A program made the translations under genes and the position numbers. This document shows positions 49,035 through 58,302 of a stretch of 64,000 nt of DNA, piece by piece. Source of the stretch: Bog-532 sp963830385 (GTDB lineage: Bacteria > Actinomycetota > Actinomycetes > Streptosporangiales > Streptosporangiaceae); NCBI GenBank assembly GCA_963830385.1, contig CAWHMD010000005.1:1860001-1924000 (forward strand), written 5' to 3'. Numbering within the stretch: the first letter of the stretch is position 1; the number at the start of each line of letters is the position of its first letter. The notes beneath the pieces are model-generated. The model saw nothing but the letters and a program-made list of their open reading frames with translations. It was not told the origin of the DNA and ran no database searches.

Positions 49035-50146
49035 GCGACAACGACGCAAACCTGGAAAACGCGCCGGAGGAACGGCGCCCGCACCGCGTGATCGGCACCC
49101 CGCCGCCCGCGGCCGGGATCCTCACCGACCCGGGCCGCGGTGACGGTGAGGACGAGGCGGCGGTCGAGCAGCCCTGGATCCCCGCCGACCCCCCCGACCC
49201 CGTCTCGGCCAAGAACTGGGAACGGGTCGCGGCCCTGCTGTTCACGCTGTCCGCCCTGGCCAGCGTCGGCTTCATCGCCGCCTACGTCGGGCTGGAGATC
49301 GGCAACAAGAACGGCGACGTGGTCGACGCCACGCTGCGGTCCAACCTGGCGCTCGGCACCGCGATGTCGGTGGCCTTCCTGGCCATCGGTATCGGCATGG
49401 TCATCTGGGTCCGCTACATCATGCCGCCGACCGAGGTGACCGAGGAGCGGCACCCGCTGGCCTCCGACCCCGAGGACCGGGCAGCGTTCGCCAAGACGTT
49501 CATCGAGGGCACCGAGACCAGCCAGATCACCAAGCGCCCGCTCCTGCGGCGCACGCTGCTGGCCGCGGTCCTGCCGGTGGCCGCCGCGCCGCTGGTCGTG
49601 CTGCGCGACCTCGGCCCGCTGCCCGGCACCAGCCTGCGGAACACGGTGTGGAAGAAAGGCACGCGGCTGACCGTGTACGGGTCGAACCAGCCGATCACCC
49701 CGGCCGACTTCGATTCACCGGGCGGGATGATCACGGTCATCCCCGAGGGCTACGCGGACAACGACGAGGTCCTGGCCAAGGCGACCTGCATCATCATCAA
49801 GATGGAACCGGGCCAGCTCAAGATCCCGACGCGGTACGACGACGGGGTCAACGGGCCGAAGACCCTGATCAACTCCATGAACTGGACGGTCGACAACATC
49901 GTCGCCTACTCTAAAATTTGTACTCACGTCGGCTGTCCCGCGGCGCTGTACGAGCAGACGACTCACAAGATTCTCTGCCCGTGCCACCAGTCGACGTTCG
50001 ACGCTGAAACGGGCGCGACGGTCCTGTTCGGGCCGGCACCCCGGCCGTTGCCGCAGCTTCCGATCACCGTCGACGCCGAAGGCTATCTGGTAGCCCAGAG
50101 CGACTTCCAGGAACCAATCGGACCAAGCTTCTGGGAGCGGGGATGA
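49031..50146 (+). CDS. qcrA: QcrA, Rieske iron-sulfur subunit
   Basis: 371 aa. N-terminal acidic tail, then three TM helices (about 68-90, 105-128 and 178-196), as in actinobacterial QcrA. The Rieske cluster motifs are CTHVGC near 297 and CPCHQS near 316, with four ligands. Overlaps qcrC and qcrB by four bases each. Electron acceptor of the bcc complex on the outer side. Confidence 0.96.
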   Translation: MSDNDANLENAPEERRPHRVIGTPPPAAGILTDPGRGDGEDEAAVEQPWIPADPPDPVSAKNWERVAALLFTLSALASVGFIAAYVGLEIGNKNGDVVDATLRSNLALGTAMSVAFLAIGIGMVIWVRYIMPPTEVTEERHPLASDPEDRAAFAKTFIEGTETSQITKRPLLRRTLLAAVLPVAAAPLVVLRDLGPLPGTSLRNTVWKKGTRLTVYGSNQPITPADFDSPGGMITVIPEGYADNDEVLAKATCIIIKMEPGQLKIPTRYDDGVNGPKTLINSMNWTVDNIVAYSKICTHVGCPAALYEQTTHKILCPCHQSTFDAETGATVLFGPAPRPLPQLPITVDAEGYLVAQSDFQEPIGPSFWERG

Positions 50147-51840
50147 CCAGTACCAAGGGCCGGCTCGAAATACCGAAGCCGCTGGCCAAGCAGGCCGGCG
50201 AACTCGATGACCGGTTCCACGCGGCCAAGGGCATCCGCACGTTCATGCGGAAGGTCTTCCCGGACCACTGGACGTTCCTGCTCGGCGAGATCGCGCTCTA
50301 CTCGTTCATCATCCTGATCCTGACCGGGATCTTCCTGACGCTGTTCTTCCAGCCGAGCATGACCCAGGTCGTATACCACGGGTCGTACACCAAGCTGGAC
50401 GGCGTCCGGATGAGCCAGGCCTACCAGTCGACGCTGAAACTCAGCTTCGACGTGCGCGGCGGCCTGCTGATGCGGCAGATCCACCACTGGGCCGCGGACG
50501 TGTTCCTGGCCGCGATCATCTGCCACTTGCTGCGGATCTTCTTCACCGGCGCCTACCGCAAGCCGCGCGAGACCAACTGGCTGATCGGCCTGGGCATGTT
50601 CACGCTCGGCATCTTCGAGGGCTTCCTGGGCTACTCGATGCCAGACGACCTGCTGTCCGGCACCGGCGTCCGGATCGCCGAGGGCGTGCTGCTGGGCATC
50701 CCGGTGGTCGGCACCTACCTGTCGTTCTTCCTGTTCGGCGGCCAGTTCCCGGGTGACGAGTTCGTGATGCGGTTCTACATCATCCACGTGCTGCTGATCC
50801 CGGGCCTCCTGCTGGCGCTGGTCAGCGCCCACCTGTTCCTGATGGTGCACCAGAAGCACACCCAGATGCCGGGTCTGGGCCGCACCAACAACAACGTGGT
50901 GGGCCAGCCCTCCTACCCGTACTTCGCGATCAAGACCGGCGCGTTCTTCTTCTTCGTGTTCGGTGTGCTGGCCCTGCTGGGCACCTTCGCACAGATCAAC
51001 CCGGTCTGGCAGCCTGGTCCCTACACCCCGGTGGCCATCTCGGCCGGTTCGCAGCCCGACTTCTACATGGGCTTCCTGGAAGGCTCGCTGCGAATATTCC
51101 CCAACTGGACCTGGGACATCGGCGGCCACACGATCGCCTGGAATGTGTTCATACCCGCCCTGGTCATCCTCGGGTTCCTGTTCACCGTTCTGGGGGTGTG
51201 GCCGTTCCTGGAGAGATGGGCGACCGGGGACACCGCCTACCACCACGTCAACCAGCGGCCGCGGAACGCACCGACCCGGACCGGGGTCGGTATCGCGGGC
51301 GTGGTGTTCTACGGCGTCATGTGGCTGGAGGGCGCCAACGACCTGATCGCCGAGCATCTGCAGATCCCGCTGTACACGACGACCGAGGTCGCCCGCTACG
51401 CGGTGTTCATCGGCCCGGTGGTGGCGTTCTGGGTCACCCGGCGGATCTGTATCGGCCTGCAGCGCCGGGACGCGGCGATGCTCGAGCACGGCGTCGAGAC
51501 TGGCATCATCCAGCAGCTGCCGAACGGCGGGTTCGTCGAGGCCGAGCGGCCGGTGACCGAGGAGGAGGCGGCCGCGCTGATCGAGTTGCCGCCCGCGTCG
51601 GTCACGGAGCCGCGGGTCGACACCGATGAGAACGGGCTCCCGGCCCCGTCCCGGCGCGGCCCGCTGGGCCGGGTCCAAGCCATCGCCCACGACTACTTCG
51701 TCGAAGGCATCTCGCTGGCCCCGCCGGCCAACGGTCACACCAATGGCCACGGCGCCAATGGTCACGGCGAGGTCGAGAGCGGCGAGCGGGCCGCGGTCGG
51801 CAGCGGCCAGCCCGACGGCCAGCCGGAAGACGAGGCCTGA
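50143..51840 (+). CDS. qcrB: QcrB, cytochrome b subunit
   Basis: 565 aa. Eight or so TM helices: haem-binding His in QIHHWAADVFLAAIICHLLRI and in FYIIHVLLIPGLLLALVSAHL. The Qo-site region reads PDDLLSGTGVRIAEGVLLG. The C-terminal 120 residues form an extension rich in Gly, His, Asn and acidic residues, not needed for the core. Last gene of the operon before a strong terminator. Confidence 0.96.
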   Translation: MTSTKGRLEIPKPLAKQAGELDDRFHAAKGIRTFMRKVFPDHWTFLLGEIALYSFIILILTGIFLTLFFQPSMTQVVYHGSYTKLDGVRMSQAYQSTLKLSFDVRGGLLMRQIHHWAADVFLAAIICHLLRIFFTGAYRKPRETNWLIGLGMFTLGIFEGFLGYSMPDDLLSGTGVRIAEGVLLGIPVVGTYLSFFLFGGQFPGDEFVMRFYIIHVLLIPGLLLALVSAHLFLMVHQKHTQMPGLGRTNNNVVGQPSYPYFAIKTGAFFFFVFGVLALLGTFAQINPVWQPGPYTPVAISAGSQPDFYMGFLEGSLRIFPNWTWDIGGHTIAWNVFIPALVILGFLFTVLGVWPFLERWATGDTAYHHVNQRPRNAPTRTGVGIAGVVFYGVMWLEGANDLIAEHLQIPLYTTTEVARYAVFIGPVVAFWVTRRICIGLQRRDAAMLEHGVETGIIQQLPNGGFVEAERPVTEEEAAALIELPPASVTEPRVDTDENGLPAPSRRGPLGRVQAIAHDYFVEGISLAPPANGHTNGHGANGHGEVESGERAAVGSGQPDGQPEDEA

Positions 51841-51857
51841 CCGGTCAGACACGGCAG

Positions 51858-51898
51858 AAAAGGTGGTCACCCCCCGCGGTGACCACCTTTTCCGTTTT
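51858..51898. terminator. Bidirectional intrinsic terminator after qcrB
   Basis: 14-bp perfect stem (51858-51871 with 51878-51891), 6-base loop, A run before and TTTT...TTTTT after. Serves qcrB and, on the minus strand, the ABC permease gene ending at 51909. Confidence 0.9.
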
Positions 51899-51908
51899 TG
51901 CCGCAGGC

Positions 51909-52625
51909 TCAGGCCGTCTCACCGCGGAGTGAAAACGAGCCGAGGCGGCGGACGGCGGCGGCCAGCGTGCCGGCGGTGACGGCCGCGCCCAGCACGCAGG
52001 CGGCGGTCAGCCCGATGCCCGCCTGCAGCGCGTGGCCGGGGGCGACCGAGGCGGCCACCGCCAGCCCGTAGTGGCTGACCGAGAGGATGCGGGCGCCACC
52101 GACCACGTTGGCCAGCACGCCCTCCCAGACCACCACGTAGGCGAGCCCGGCCACCAGCGCCCGCGACGTCGCGGTGGACAGGCAGACGAACAGGGCGTTG
52201 TAGATGACCGCGGCCACCAGCGCCCCGGCGAACAGGCCGAGCGCCAGCCGCGACTGGCCGGCGACCAGCCCGGCCAGCAGCTCCGGCACCGCCGCGAACG
52301 CCATCGTGACCACCGTGGCCACCGCGAATTTGGTGATGATGACGTCCCGGCGCGGCACCGGGGTGGCCAGCAGGAGGACGACGCTGCCGTCGTCCACCTC
52401 GGCCCCGAGCACGCTGGTGCCGATGACCAGCGCGGTCAGCGGCAGCACGACCGAGAACCCGAACGTGCCAAGGATGTGGGCGGGCCAGGTCGGGTCGGCC
52501 GGGCTGGTCAGCCGGAGGATGGCGGACACCCCGATCAGGATGAGCGGTGCGATCGCGTACAGCAGGGCCCGGCGGCGGCCGAGCGCGGCCCGCAGCGTGA
52601 TCGACGCGATGGTTGGGTTGAACAC
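51909..52625 (-). CDS. ABC-2 transporter permease
   Basis: 238 aa, six hydrophobic segments, starting RAALGRRRALLYAIAPLILIG; GAEVDDGSVVLLLATPVPRRD and the final glycine-rich helices are typical of the ABC-2 fold. Paired with the ATPase 9 bases upstream. Role: probably export of a lipid, peptide or drug; substrate unknown. Convergent with qcrB and separated by a terminator. Confidence 0.85.
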   Translation of the reverse strand: MFNPTIASITLRAALGRRRALLYAIAPLILIGVSAILRLTSPADPTWPAHILGTFGFSVVLPLTALVIGTSVLGAEVDDGSVVLLLATPVPRRDVIITKFAVATVVTMAFAAVPELLAGLVAGQSRLALGLFAGALVAAVIYNALFVCLSTATSRALVAGLAYVVVWEGVLANVVGGARILSVSHYGLAVAASVAPGHALQAGIGLTAACVLGAAVTAGTLAAAVRRLGSFSLRGETA

Positions 52626-52634
52626 GACAGCTCC

Positions 52635-53546
52635 TCAGGACGCGACCAGGTAGGCGAAGACGCTTTCCAGCGATTCGTCGGCGGGCAGCAGCTCGCGCAG
52701 CCGGATGCCCTCCTCGCGGGCCAGCCCGGCGATGTCGAGGCTGAACGCGCCGTAGTCGGCGGCCTGCACCTGCAGGCCGCCGGCGGTGAGCTCGACGCCG
52801 CGGACCGCGGGCCGGCCGATGAGCGCGGACGCCAGGCGGCGGTCGTCCCCGCTGCGGACCACGAACACGTGCGGACGGCTGGTCATCAGCCGCCGGATAG
52901 CCCGGAAATCGCCCGACGCGGCCAGCCGTCCGGCCACCATCACCTGGATGGTGCCGGCCACCTCGGCCACCTCTTCCAGGATGTGCGAGCTGAATACGAT
53001 CGTCCGGCCCGCGTTCCCGAGCCGCCGGATCAGGTCCATCATGTGCAGCCGCTGGCGTGGGTCCATGCCGTTGAACGGCTCGTCCAGCAGCAGCACCTCG
53101 GGCTCGTGGACCAGGGCGGCGGCCACCCGGATGCGCTGGCGCATGCCCTTGGAGTAGGTGCCGATGCGCCGGTTCATCGGCCCCACCATGTCGACCAGCC
53201 CGATCGCGCGGCGGGCGGAGGCGGCCGGGTCCGGCAGCCGGTGCAGCCGGGCGCTGGCCCGGACGAACTCCGCCCCGGTGAGGAAACTGTAGGCGGACTC
53301 ACCCTCGGTGACCAGGCCGAGCGTGGTGTAGAGGCCGGGCCGCCGCCAGGCCGGGGCGCCACCGACGGTGAGCTCACCGCGGGACGGCTCCAGGAAGCCC
53401 GCCATCATGTGCAGCAGGGTCGACTTGCCCGCCCCGTTCGGGCCGAGCAGGCCGGTCACCCCCGGGCCGACGGTCATCGTGACGTCGTTGACCGCGACCA
53501 CGTTGCCGTACCAGTGCGAAACCCCGCGCAGTTCGATGGAGCTCAT
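52635..53546 (-). CDS. ABC transporter ATP-binding protein
   Basis: 303 aa. Walker A GLLGPNGAGKSTLLHMM, signature YSKGMRQRIRVAAALV, Walker B VLLLDEPFNGMDP, and the H-loop FSSHILEEV. An extra C-terminal domain (about 210-303) follows, common in drug-type ABC-2 ATPases. ATG 53546 overlaps the following permease by four bases. Part of a four-gene exporter block 51.9-55.5 kb. Confidence 0.9.
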   Translation of the reverse strand: MSSIELRGVSHWYGNVVAVNDVTMTVGPGVTGLLGPNGAGKSTLLHMMAGFLEPSRGELTVGGAPAWRRPGLYTTLGLVTEGESAYSFLTGAEFVRASARLHRLPDPAASARRAIGLVDMVGPMNRRIGTYSKGMRQRIRVAAALVHEPEVLLLDEPFNGMDPRQRLHMMDLIRRLGNAGRTIVFSSHILEEVAEVAGTIQVMVAGRLAASGDFRAIRRLMTSRPHVFVVRSGDDRRLASALIGRPAVRGVELTAGGLQVQAADYGAFSLDIAGLAREEGIRLRELLPADESLESVFAYLVAS

Positions 53547-54442
53547 GCCGCGCCTGCCTTCCGGTAGCGGGTCATCAGGGCGGCCAGGCCGGCCGCGACC
53601 AGGGCGATCAGGAGCAGCGCGTAGGCGGTCCCCCAGGCCGCACCGGGATCAGGTACCTGGCCGGGCTGGGTACCACCCAGCCACAGCCGCACCCCGTCCA
53701 GCAGGGTGAACGGGCTGACCAGGCCGGCCACCTGGGCTCCGGTGGAGGACACCACCGCATGACCGGGGGCGCTGGCGACCGTGCCCAGCACCTCCGACAG
53801 CACCCAGGGGAGGAAGAAAAAGCCCGCCACGGCGCCGGCCGCGATGGCCCGGCGGCCGCTGAACGAGGCCAGGGCCAGGGCGATCGTGGCCAGCACGACC
53901 GACCACAGCAGACCAACGGCCAGCCCGGGCAGCAGCAGCACGGTCTGGTGCCAGACGGCGCCGGGCCCGTGCACCCCGATGATCGTGCTCACGTAGAGCA
54001 GCAGCAGCGGGAGGTCCAGCATGACCAGGCAGGCGGCGATCAGCGCGGCCAGCTTGGCCAGCGGGTAGTCGGCCGGGCGGAGCGGCCGGGCGAAGTACAG
54101 CGGCAGCACCCGGTGGCGCAGGTCCCGGGACACCAGTTCGGGCGCCTGGGCGGCCAGGAAGATGGTCATCCCCACCACCCGCACCGGGTAGGAGTAGGCG
54201 TCGTAGGGGAAGGCGCGCGAGCCGCCCCGGGCGACCAGGAACGCGCTGATCACCGCGGGCAGGCACATCAGCACGAACACGCCGACCGGAACGATCTTGG
54301 CGCGGGCGCTGCGGCCGAGCCCGAAGGCGGACCGCAGGCTGTAGCCGGTCAGCGTGCGGACGATGGCGGCCCGCCCGTAGCGGTCGCCGGCGTAGCGCTG
54401 GTAGCCGAGGTCGTGGATGACCCCGGTGGTGTCAGCTGACAT
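53543..54442 (-). CDS. ABC-2 transporter permease (second)
   Basis: 299 aa. Six TM segments after a basic N-terminus (YAGDRYGRAAIVRTL). ARPLRPADYPLAKLAALIAACLV lies in the loop typical of large ABC-2 permeases. The 5' end overlaps the upstream ATPase gene by 11 bases. Partners the ATPase at 54432, while the smaller permease likely pairs with the ATPase at 52635. Confidence 0.85.
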   Translation of the reverse strand: MSADTTGVIHDLGYQRYAGDRYGRAAIVRTLTGYSLRSAFGLGRSARAKIVPVGVFVLMCLPAVISAFLVARGGSRAFPYDAYSYPVRVVGMTIFLAAQAPELVSRDLRHRVLPLYFARPLRPADYPLAKLAALIAACLVMLDLPLLLLYVSTIIGVHGPGAVWHQTVLLLPGLAVGLLWSVVLATIALALASFSGRRAIAAGAVAGFFFLPWVLSEVLGTVASAPGHAVVSSTGAQVAGLVSPFTLLDGVRLWLGGTQPGQVPDPGAAWGTAYALLLIALVAAGLAALMTRYRKAGAA

Positions 54443-55463
54443 CGGTGACCTCCGGAACTTCGGGAACTCCCGGGGCCTCCAGGGCCCCCGGGGCCTCGGG
54501 GGCCTCCGGGGCCTCCGGGCGGAAGAGCTCCTCCACGCGATGGCGGCGCTGCTCCATCCGGGCCAGCGCGATGCCGAGGTCGGCCACCGCGTCCCGGATC
54601 ACGTCGCAGGTGGCCTCGTCGACGATGGGGACGAGCAGGCCCCGGCCGGACGGCCGGGCGGTCAGGCCGCGGCGGCCGAGCTCACCGGCCAGGTCGGCGG
54701 TCCGGTCGGCGACCTCGATGACCAGCAGCTGGCTGACCTGGGTGAGGCTCGTCAGCGACCCGGCCCGGAGCAGCCGGCCCGACTCGATCGCGACCAGGTG
54801 GTCGCAGATCTGCTCGATCTCCCCGAGCAGGTGCGATGCGACGACGACCGACAGCCCGAACTCGGCCCCGATCCGTGCGATCAGCTCCAGCATCGCGGTG
54901 CGCCCGGCCGGGTCCAGCCCGTTGGTCGGCTCGTCCAGGAGCAGCAGGCGCGGGTCGCCAGCCAGCGCCTGGGCCAGCTTGACCCGCTGCTTCATCCCGG
55001 TCGAATAGGTGCCGACCGGCCGGTAGCGCTCCTCGTGCAGGCCGACGTGGCGCAGCGATTCGGCGGCGCGCTCCTTGGCCGCCACCGCCGGCAGCCCGGA
55101 CATCCGGGCCATGTGGGTCACGAACTCGGTGGCGCTCACGTCCGGCGGCAGGCAGTCGTGCTCGGGCATGTAGCCCACCAGCGTGCGGATCTGCTCGGCG
55201 TCCCGCCCGCAGTCCCGGCCGAGCACCCGGGCCCGGCCCTTGGTCGGCGGCAGCAGCCCGAGCAGGATCTTGATCAGGGTGGACTTGCCGGCGCCGTTGG
55301 CGCCGATCAGGCCGGTGATGCCGGGCGCCACCTCGACGCTGAGCGCGTCCAGGGCGGTCACCCCGCCTGGATAGCGTTTGGTCAGCGCGGTGGTCTCGAT
55401 CACGGCGGAGCCGGTCTCGGCGGCGCGGGGCACGTGAGCCGGTGGGTCGGTGGTGGTGAGCAC
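54432..55463 (-). CDS. ABC transporter ATP-binding protein with Pro/Glu/Ala repeat tail
   Basis: 343 aa. Walker A LIGANGAGKSTLIKILLG, signature YSTGMKQRVKLAQALA, Walker B LLLLDEPTNGLDP, and VVASHLLGEIEQI. The last 30 residues are degenerate PEA/PEV repeats (EAPEAPEAP). Position and overlaps make it the first gene of the exporter operon. It faces the two-component kinase gene divergently, 165 bases apart. Confidence 0.9.
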   Translation of the reverse strand: MLTTTDPPAHVPRAAETGSAVIETTALTKRYPGGVTALDALSVEVAPGITGLIGANGAGKSTLIKILLGLLPPTKGRARVLGRDCGRDAEQIRTLVGYMPEHDCLPPDVSATEFVTHMARMSGLPAVAAKERAAESLRHVGLHEERYRPVGTYSTGMKQRVKLAQALAGDPRLLLLDEPTNGLDPAGRTAMLELIARIGAEFGLSVVVASHLLGEIEQICDHLVAIESGRLLRAGSLTSLTQVSQLLVIEVADRTADLAGELGRRGLTARPSGRGLLVPIVDEATCDVIRDAVADLGIALARMEQRRHRVEELFRPEAPEAPEAPGALEAPGVPEVPEVTDVS

Positions 55464-55616
55464 GGCAGCTGCCTTCCTTCTTCTCCCTTTTGGGTGGTGT
55501 GCTCACTGTGACGCGCCGGCCCGGCTCCCCGCGTCGGCCAGCGGATCGAAGTTGCGGGGCCGGGTAAGCCCGCGGGCGTAGGCTCGGCGGCCGACGCGGG
55601 GAACGGCCTGCGCGGT

Positions 55617-55622
55617 TACCGT
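55617..55622 (+). promoter_or_regulatory. -10 box of the sensor kinase gene, leaderless geometry
   Basis: TACCGT, six bases before GTG 55629, so +1 is on the start codon. Confidence 0.45.
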
Positions 55623-55628
55623 AGAACC

Positions 55629-56903
55629 GTGAGCACCACGCCGGGGGACGCGCCGCGCGTGCGGCCGCCGCTGACCGCCCGGCTGCGCCGCCCTCACTGG
55701 ATCGCGCTCGACTGCCTGGCGGCCGTGCTGGCCCTGCTGGTGCTGGCCGGCGCCACCGGGATCGCCAACCACCGCACCCGCTCGCTGCCCGAGCTGATCC
55801 TGATCGTCGGGCTCGCCTCGTTGTCGGCGATCCCGGTGGCGGTGCGCCGGATCCAGCCGATGGTCGCCTTCGGCGCGGTGCTGGCTCTGTACCTGGTCCT
55901 CGGGACCTTGGATCCGGTGCACGCCGCGGCCGTCGCCTTCCCCACCGCCTACGTGCTGTACATGGTGGCGGTGACGTACCGGCGCCGGGTGTCGGCCACC
56001 GCGCTGGGCGTCGCGCTGGTGGTCGAGTCGATCGTGGCCGTCCTGGGCGGCGTCGCGTCGACCTCGGCGGTCCCGATCGGCCTGGTGCTGATCGTGCTGT
56101 GGGCGTTCGGGTCGATGGCCCGGCAGCGGCGGGCGTACGCCAGCGGCCTGCAGCAGCAGGCGGCCAGCCAGGCGGTGGCCGAGGAACGGCTGCGGATCGC
56201 GCGTGAGCTGCACGACGTGGTGGCGCACAGCATGGCCGTGATCGCGGTGCAGGCGGGCTTCGGGAAGTACGTGATCGACAACCAGCCCGGGCAGGCCCGG
56301 GAGGCGCTCAGCGCGATCCAGGCCACCAGCCGGGACGCGCTCGACGAGATGCGCCGGATGCTGTCGGTGCTGCGCCAGGGGGACGCCGGAGGGACCCCTC
56401 AGGAAGCCCCCAGGGCGCCCGTGGGCAGCCTGCAGGACCTTGAGCGGCTCATCACCCGGGTCGACCACGCGGGCGTGCACGTGGCCCTGGAGATCAGCGG
56501 CCAGCCGGCCGAGGTTCCGGCCAGCGTGGACCTGTCCGCCTTCCGTATCATCCAGGAGGCGCTGACCAACGTGGTCAAGCACGCCGCCACCCCGGACTGC
56601 CGGGTCCGGCTGGACTACCGGGAGCACGAACTGAGGCTCGAGATCCTCGACGAAGGGGACGCCAGCACGCCACCCGGCCCGGGCAGCGGGCACGGGCTGA
56701 TCGGCATGCGCGAGCGGGCGCACCTGCTCGGCGGCGAGTTCAGCGCCGGGCCGCGGCCCGGACGCGGCTTCCGGGTGGCCGCGACGCTGCCGCTCGAGCC
56801 GGACCCGGCCGCGGCTTCGGCCGGGCCCGGATCGGTGAATCCGGTCGGCTCGGTCGGCTCGGTCGGCTCGGTCGGCTCGGTCGGCCCGGGGGGCGGCTCG
56901 TGA
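55629..56903 (+). CDS. LiaS/DesK-type sensor histidine kinase
   Basis: 424 aa. Four to five TM helices in the first 170 residues, then HisKA_3 with phosphoacceptor His195 in IARELHDVVAHSMAVI, and HATPase_c with N box IIQEALTNVVKHAA and G2 GHGLIGMRERAHLLGG. The C-terminus ends in a GSVGSVGSVGS run from a 9-base DNA repeat. Stop overlaps the next start (GTGA). With the divergent ABC block it makes a typical sensor-exporter module (cell-envelope stress or antibiotic response). Confidence 0.92.
   Translation: MSTTPGDAPRVRPPLTARLRRPHWIALDCLAAVLALLVLAGATGIANHRTRSLPELILIVGLASLSAIPVAVRRIQPMVAFGAVLALYLVLGTLDPVHAAAVAFPTAYVLYMVAVTYRRRVSATALGVALVVESIVAVLGGVASTSAVPIGLVLIVLWAFGSMARQRRAYASGLQQQAASQAVAEERLRIARELHDVVAHSMAVIAVQAGFGKYVIDNQPGQAREALSAIQATSRDALDEMRRMLSVLRQGDAGGTPQEAPRAPVGSLQDLERLITRVDHAGVHVALEISGQPAEVPASVDLSAFRIIQEALTNVVKHAATPDCRVRLDYREHELRLEILDEGDASTPPGPGSGHGLIGMRERAHLLGGEFSAGPRPGRGFRVAATLPLEPDPAAASAGPGSVNPVGSVGSVGSVGSVGPGGGS
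56843..56885. repeat. 9-bp tandem repeat in the 3' end of the kinase gene
   Basis: GGTCGGCTC, four exact copies plus a partial one (GGTCGGC). Each unit codes three residues (Gly-Ser-Val), so copy number changes keep the frame. Adjacent to the response-regulator start. Confidence 0.9.
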
Positions 56904-57586
56904 CGCTCCGGGTGGTGGTGGCCGACGATCAGGCCCTGGTCCGGGTCGGGTTCCGCGGCATCATCGACGCCACCGAGGGGTTCACCGTGGTCGGCGAGGC
57001 CGCCAACGGCCAGGAAGCGATCGAGGTGACCCGGCGGGCCCGGCCCGACGTGGTGCTGATGGACGTGCGGATGCCGGTCATGGACGGCATCGAGGCCACC
57101 CGGCAGATCACGGCCGAGGCGAGCGGCGTCCATACGCTGATCCTGACCACGTTCGACCTGGACGAATACGTCTACGCGGCGCTGCGGGCGGGGGCCAGCG
57201 GATTCCTGCTCAAGGACACCCTGCCCGCCGACCTGCTGGCCGCGATCCGGGTGGTGGCGGCGGGCGACGCGCTGCTGGCCCCGAGCGTCACCCGGCGGCT
57301 GATCGGCGAGTTCGCCCGGCTGCCGGACTCGGCGCGGCCGGGTTCGGCCGGGTCAGACGAGACCGGGCCGCAGAGCGACGTCCTGTGCAGCCTGACCGAG
57401 CGCGAGCTCGAGGTGCTGGCCCTGGTCGCCCGGGGCATGTCCAACGGCGAGATCGCCGATGAGCTGGTCATCAGCCCGGCCACGGCCAAGACCCACGTGG
57501 CCCACCTGCTGGCCAAGCTCGGCGCCCGGGACCGGGTGCAGCTGGTGATCATGGGCTACCAGAGCGGACTGGTGAAGGTGAGCTGA
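56900..57586 (+). CDS. NarL/LuxR-family response regulator (LiaR-like)
   Basis: 228 aa. REC domain with phosphoacceptor Asp55 in DVVLMDVRMPVMDG, ending KDTLPADLLAAIRVV. C-terminal LuxR HTH LTERELEVLALVARGMSNGEI then PATAKTHVAHLLAKLGARDR. GTG start overlaps the kinase stop (GTGA). Probable activator of the divergent ABC operon. Confidence 0.92.
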   Translation: MTLRVVVADDQALVRVGFRGIIDATEGFTVVGEAANGQEAIEVTRRARPDVVLMDVRMPVMDGIEATRQITAEASGVHTLILTTFDLDEYVYAALRAGASGFLLKDTLPADLLAAIRVVAAGDALLAPSVTRRLIGEFARLPDSARPGSAGSDETGPQSDVLCSLTERELEVLALVARGMSNGEIADELVISPATAKTHVAHLLAKLGARDRVQLVIMGYQSGLVKVS

Positions 57587-57619
57587 GCCTTGGCTGGGGC
57601 TGGGGCCGGGGGCAGTGGC

Positions 57620-58171
57620 TCAGGCGGCACGGGTGAAGACGGCGTGGATCACGATCGTGTTGTGCATCGAGGCGATGCCGATCATGTTCCAGGTGAGTCC
57701 GTAGTCGGACCGGTTGACCGGAAGCTGGCCGTCCAGCGTCACCTCGTTGCCGGTGGTGGAGACGGTCGCGTCGAACCCGGCCGGGCGGGCCTGGTCGCGG
57801 ACGGTGAGGCGGCCCTCGACCCGGACGCCGTCGCCCGCCGGGCGCACGCTGTCCACCGTGTAGGTGAAGTCCGAGTGGTTGGCCACGTCGAAGAAGTCGG
57901 CCGAGCGCAGGTGCTTGTCCCGCTGGGCGTTCCTGGTGTCGAGCGATGAGGCGCCCACGGTGATGACGCCGCTGACGTCGCCGTCCGCGGTCACCGTGCC
58001 GTGCCCGCTGACCTGACTGAAAACGGCCTCCAGGGTGCGCAGCCCCCAGGTGTGCTTGGTCCGCAGCCGGACCTCGGAGCGGGCCGCGTCCAGCGTCCAG
58101 GACCCGGCCAGGGTGCCGTCCCGCAGGAGTTCCTCGAGGGCCGGCGAGGTCAGCTGTCCTGAGGATGCCAC
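57620..58171 (-). CDS. YceI-family isoprenoid-binding-type protein
   Basis: 183 aa lipocalin-like YceI barrel without a visible signal peptide, so cytoplasmic. SWTLDAARSEVRLRTKHT, GVITVGASSLDTRNAQRDKHL and VDSVRPAGDGVRVEGRLTV are family landmarks. Relatives bind polyisoprenoids. Divergent from a MarR gene with a palindrome between the two, suggesting control by it. Confidence 0.9.
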   Translation of the reverse strand: MASSGQLTSPALEELLRDGTLAGSWTLDAARSEVRLRTKHTWGLRTLEAVFSQVSGHGTVTADGDVSGVITVGASSLDTRNAQRDKHLRSADFFDVANHSDFTYTVDSVRPAGDGVRVEGRLTVRDQARPAGFDATVSTTGNEVTLDGQLPVNRSDYGLTWNMIGIASMHNTIVIHAVFTRAA

Positions 58172-58229
58172 GTTGTTCTCCCGTATCTGCTGCTCACGCG
58201 GTCGCCGCGTGGAGATTTAATTCGGACGT

Positions 58230-58242
58230 CAAAACTATTTTG
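58230..58242. promoter_or_regulatory. Palindrome CAAAA-CTA-TTTTG between yceI and marR
   Basis: Perfect 5-bp arms around CTA, inside an AT-rich stretch of the 131-base divergent gap, unlike the GC-rich surroundings. MarR proteins bind such short palindromes over promoters. Candidate operator. Confidence 0.5.
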
Positions 58243-58302
58243 TTAGGGGAACCGTATATACTGCTCCTCAGGGTGTCAAGGCGGGCCGACGCGGAGGGGG
58301 CC

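Noticed and set aside
56843..56885. CRISPR-like repeats
   Set aside because: Nine-base head-to-tail units without spacers, inside a coding region.
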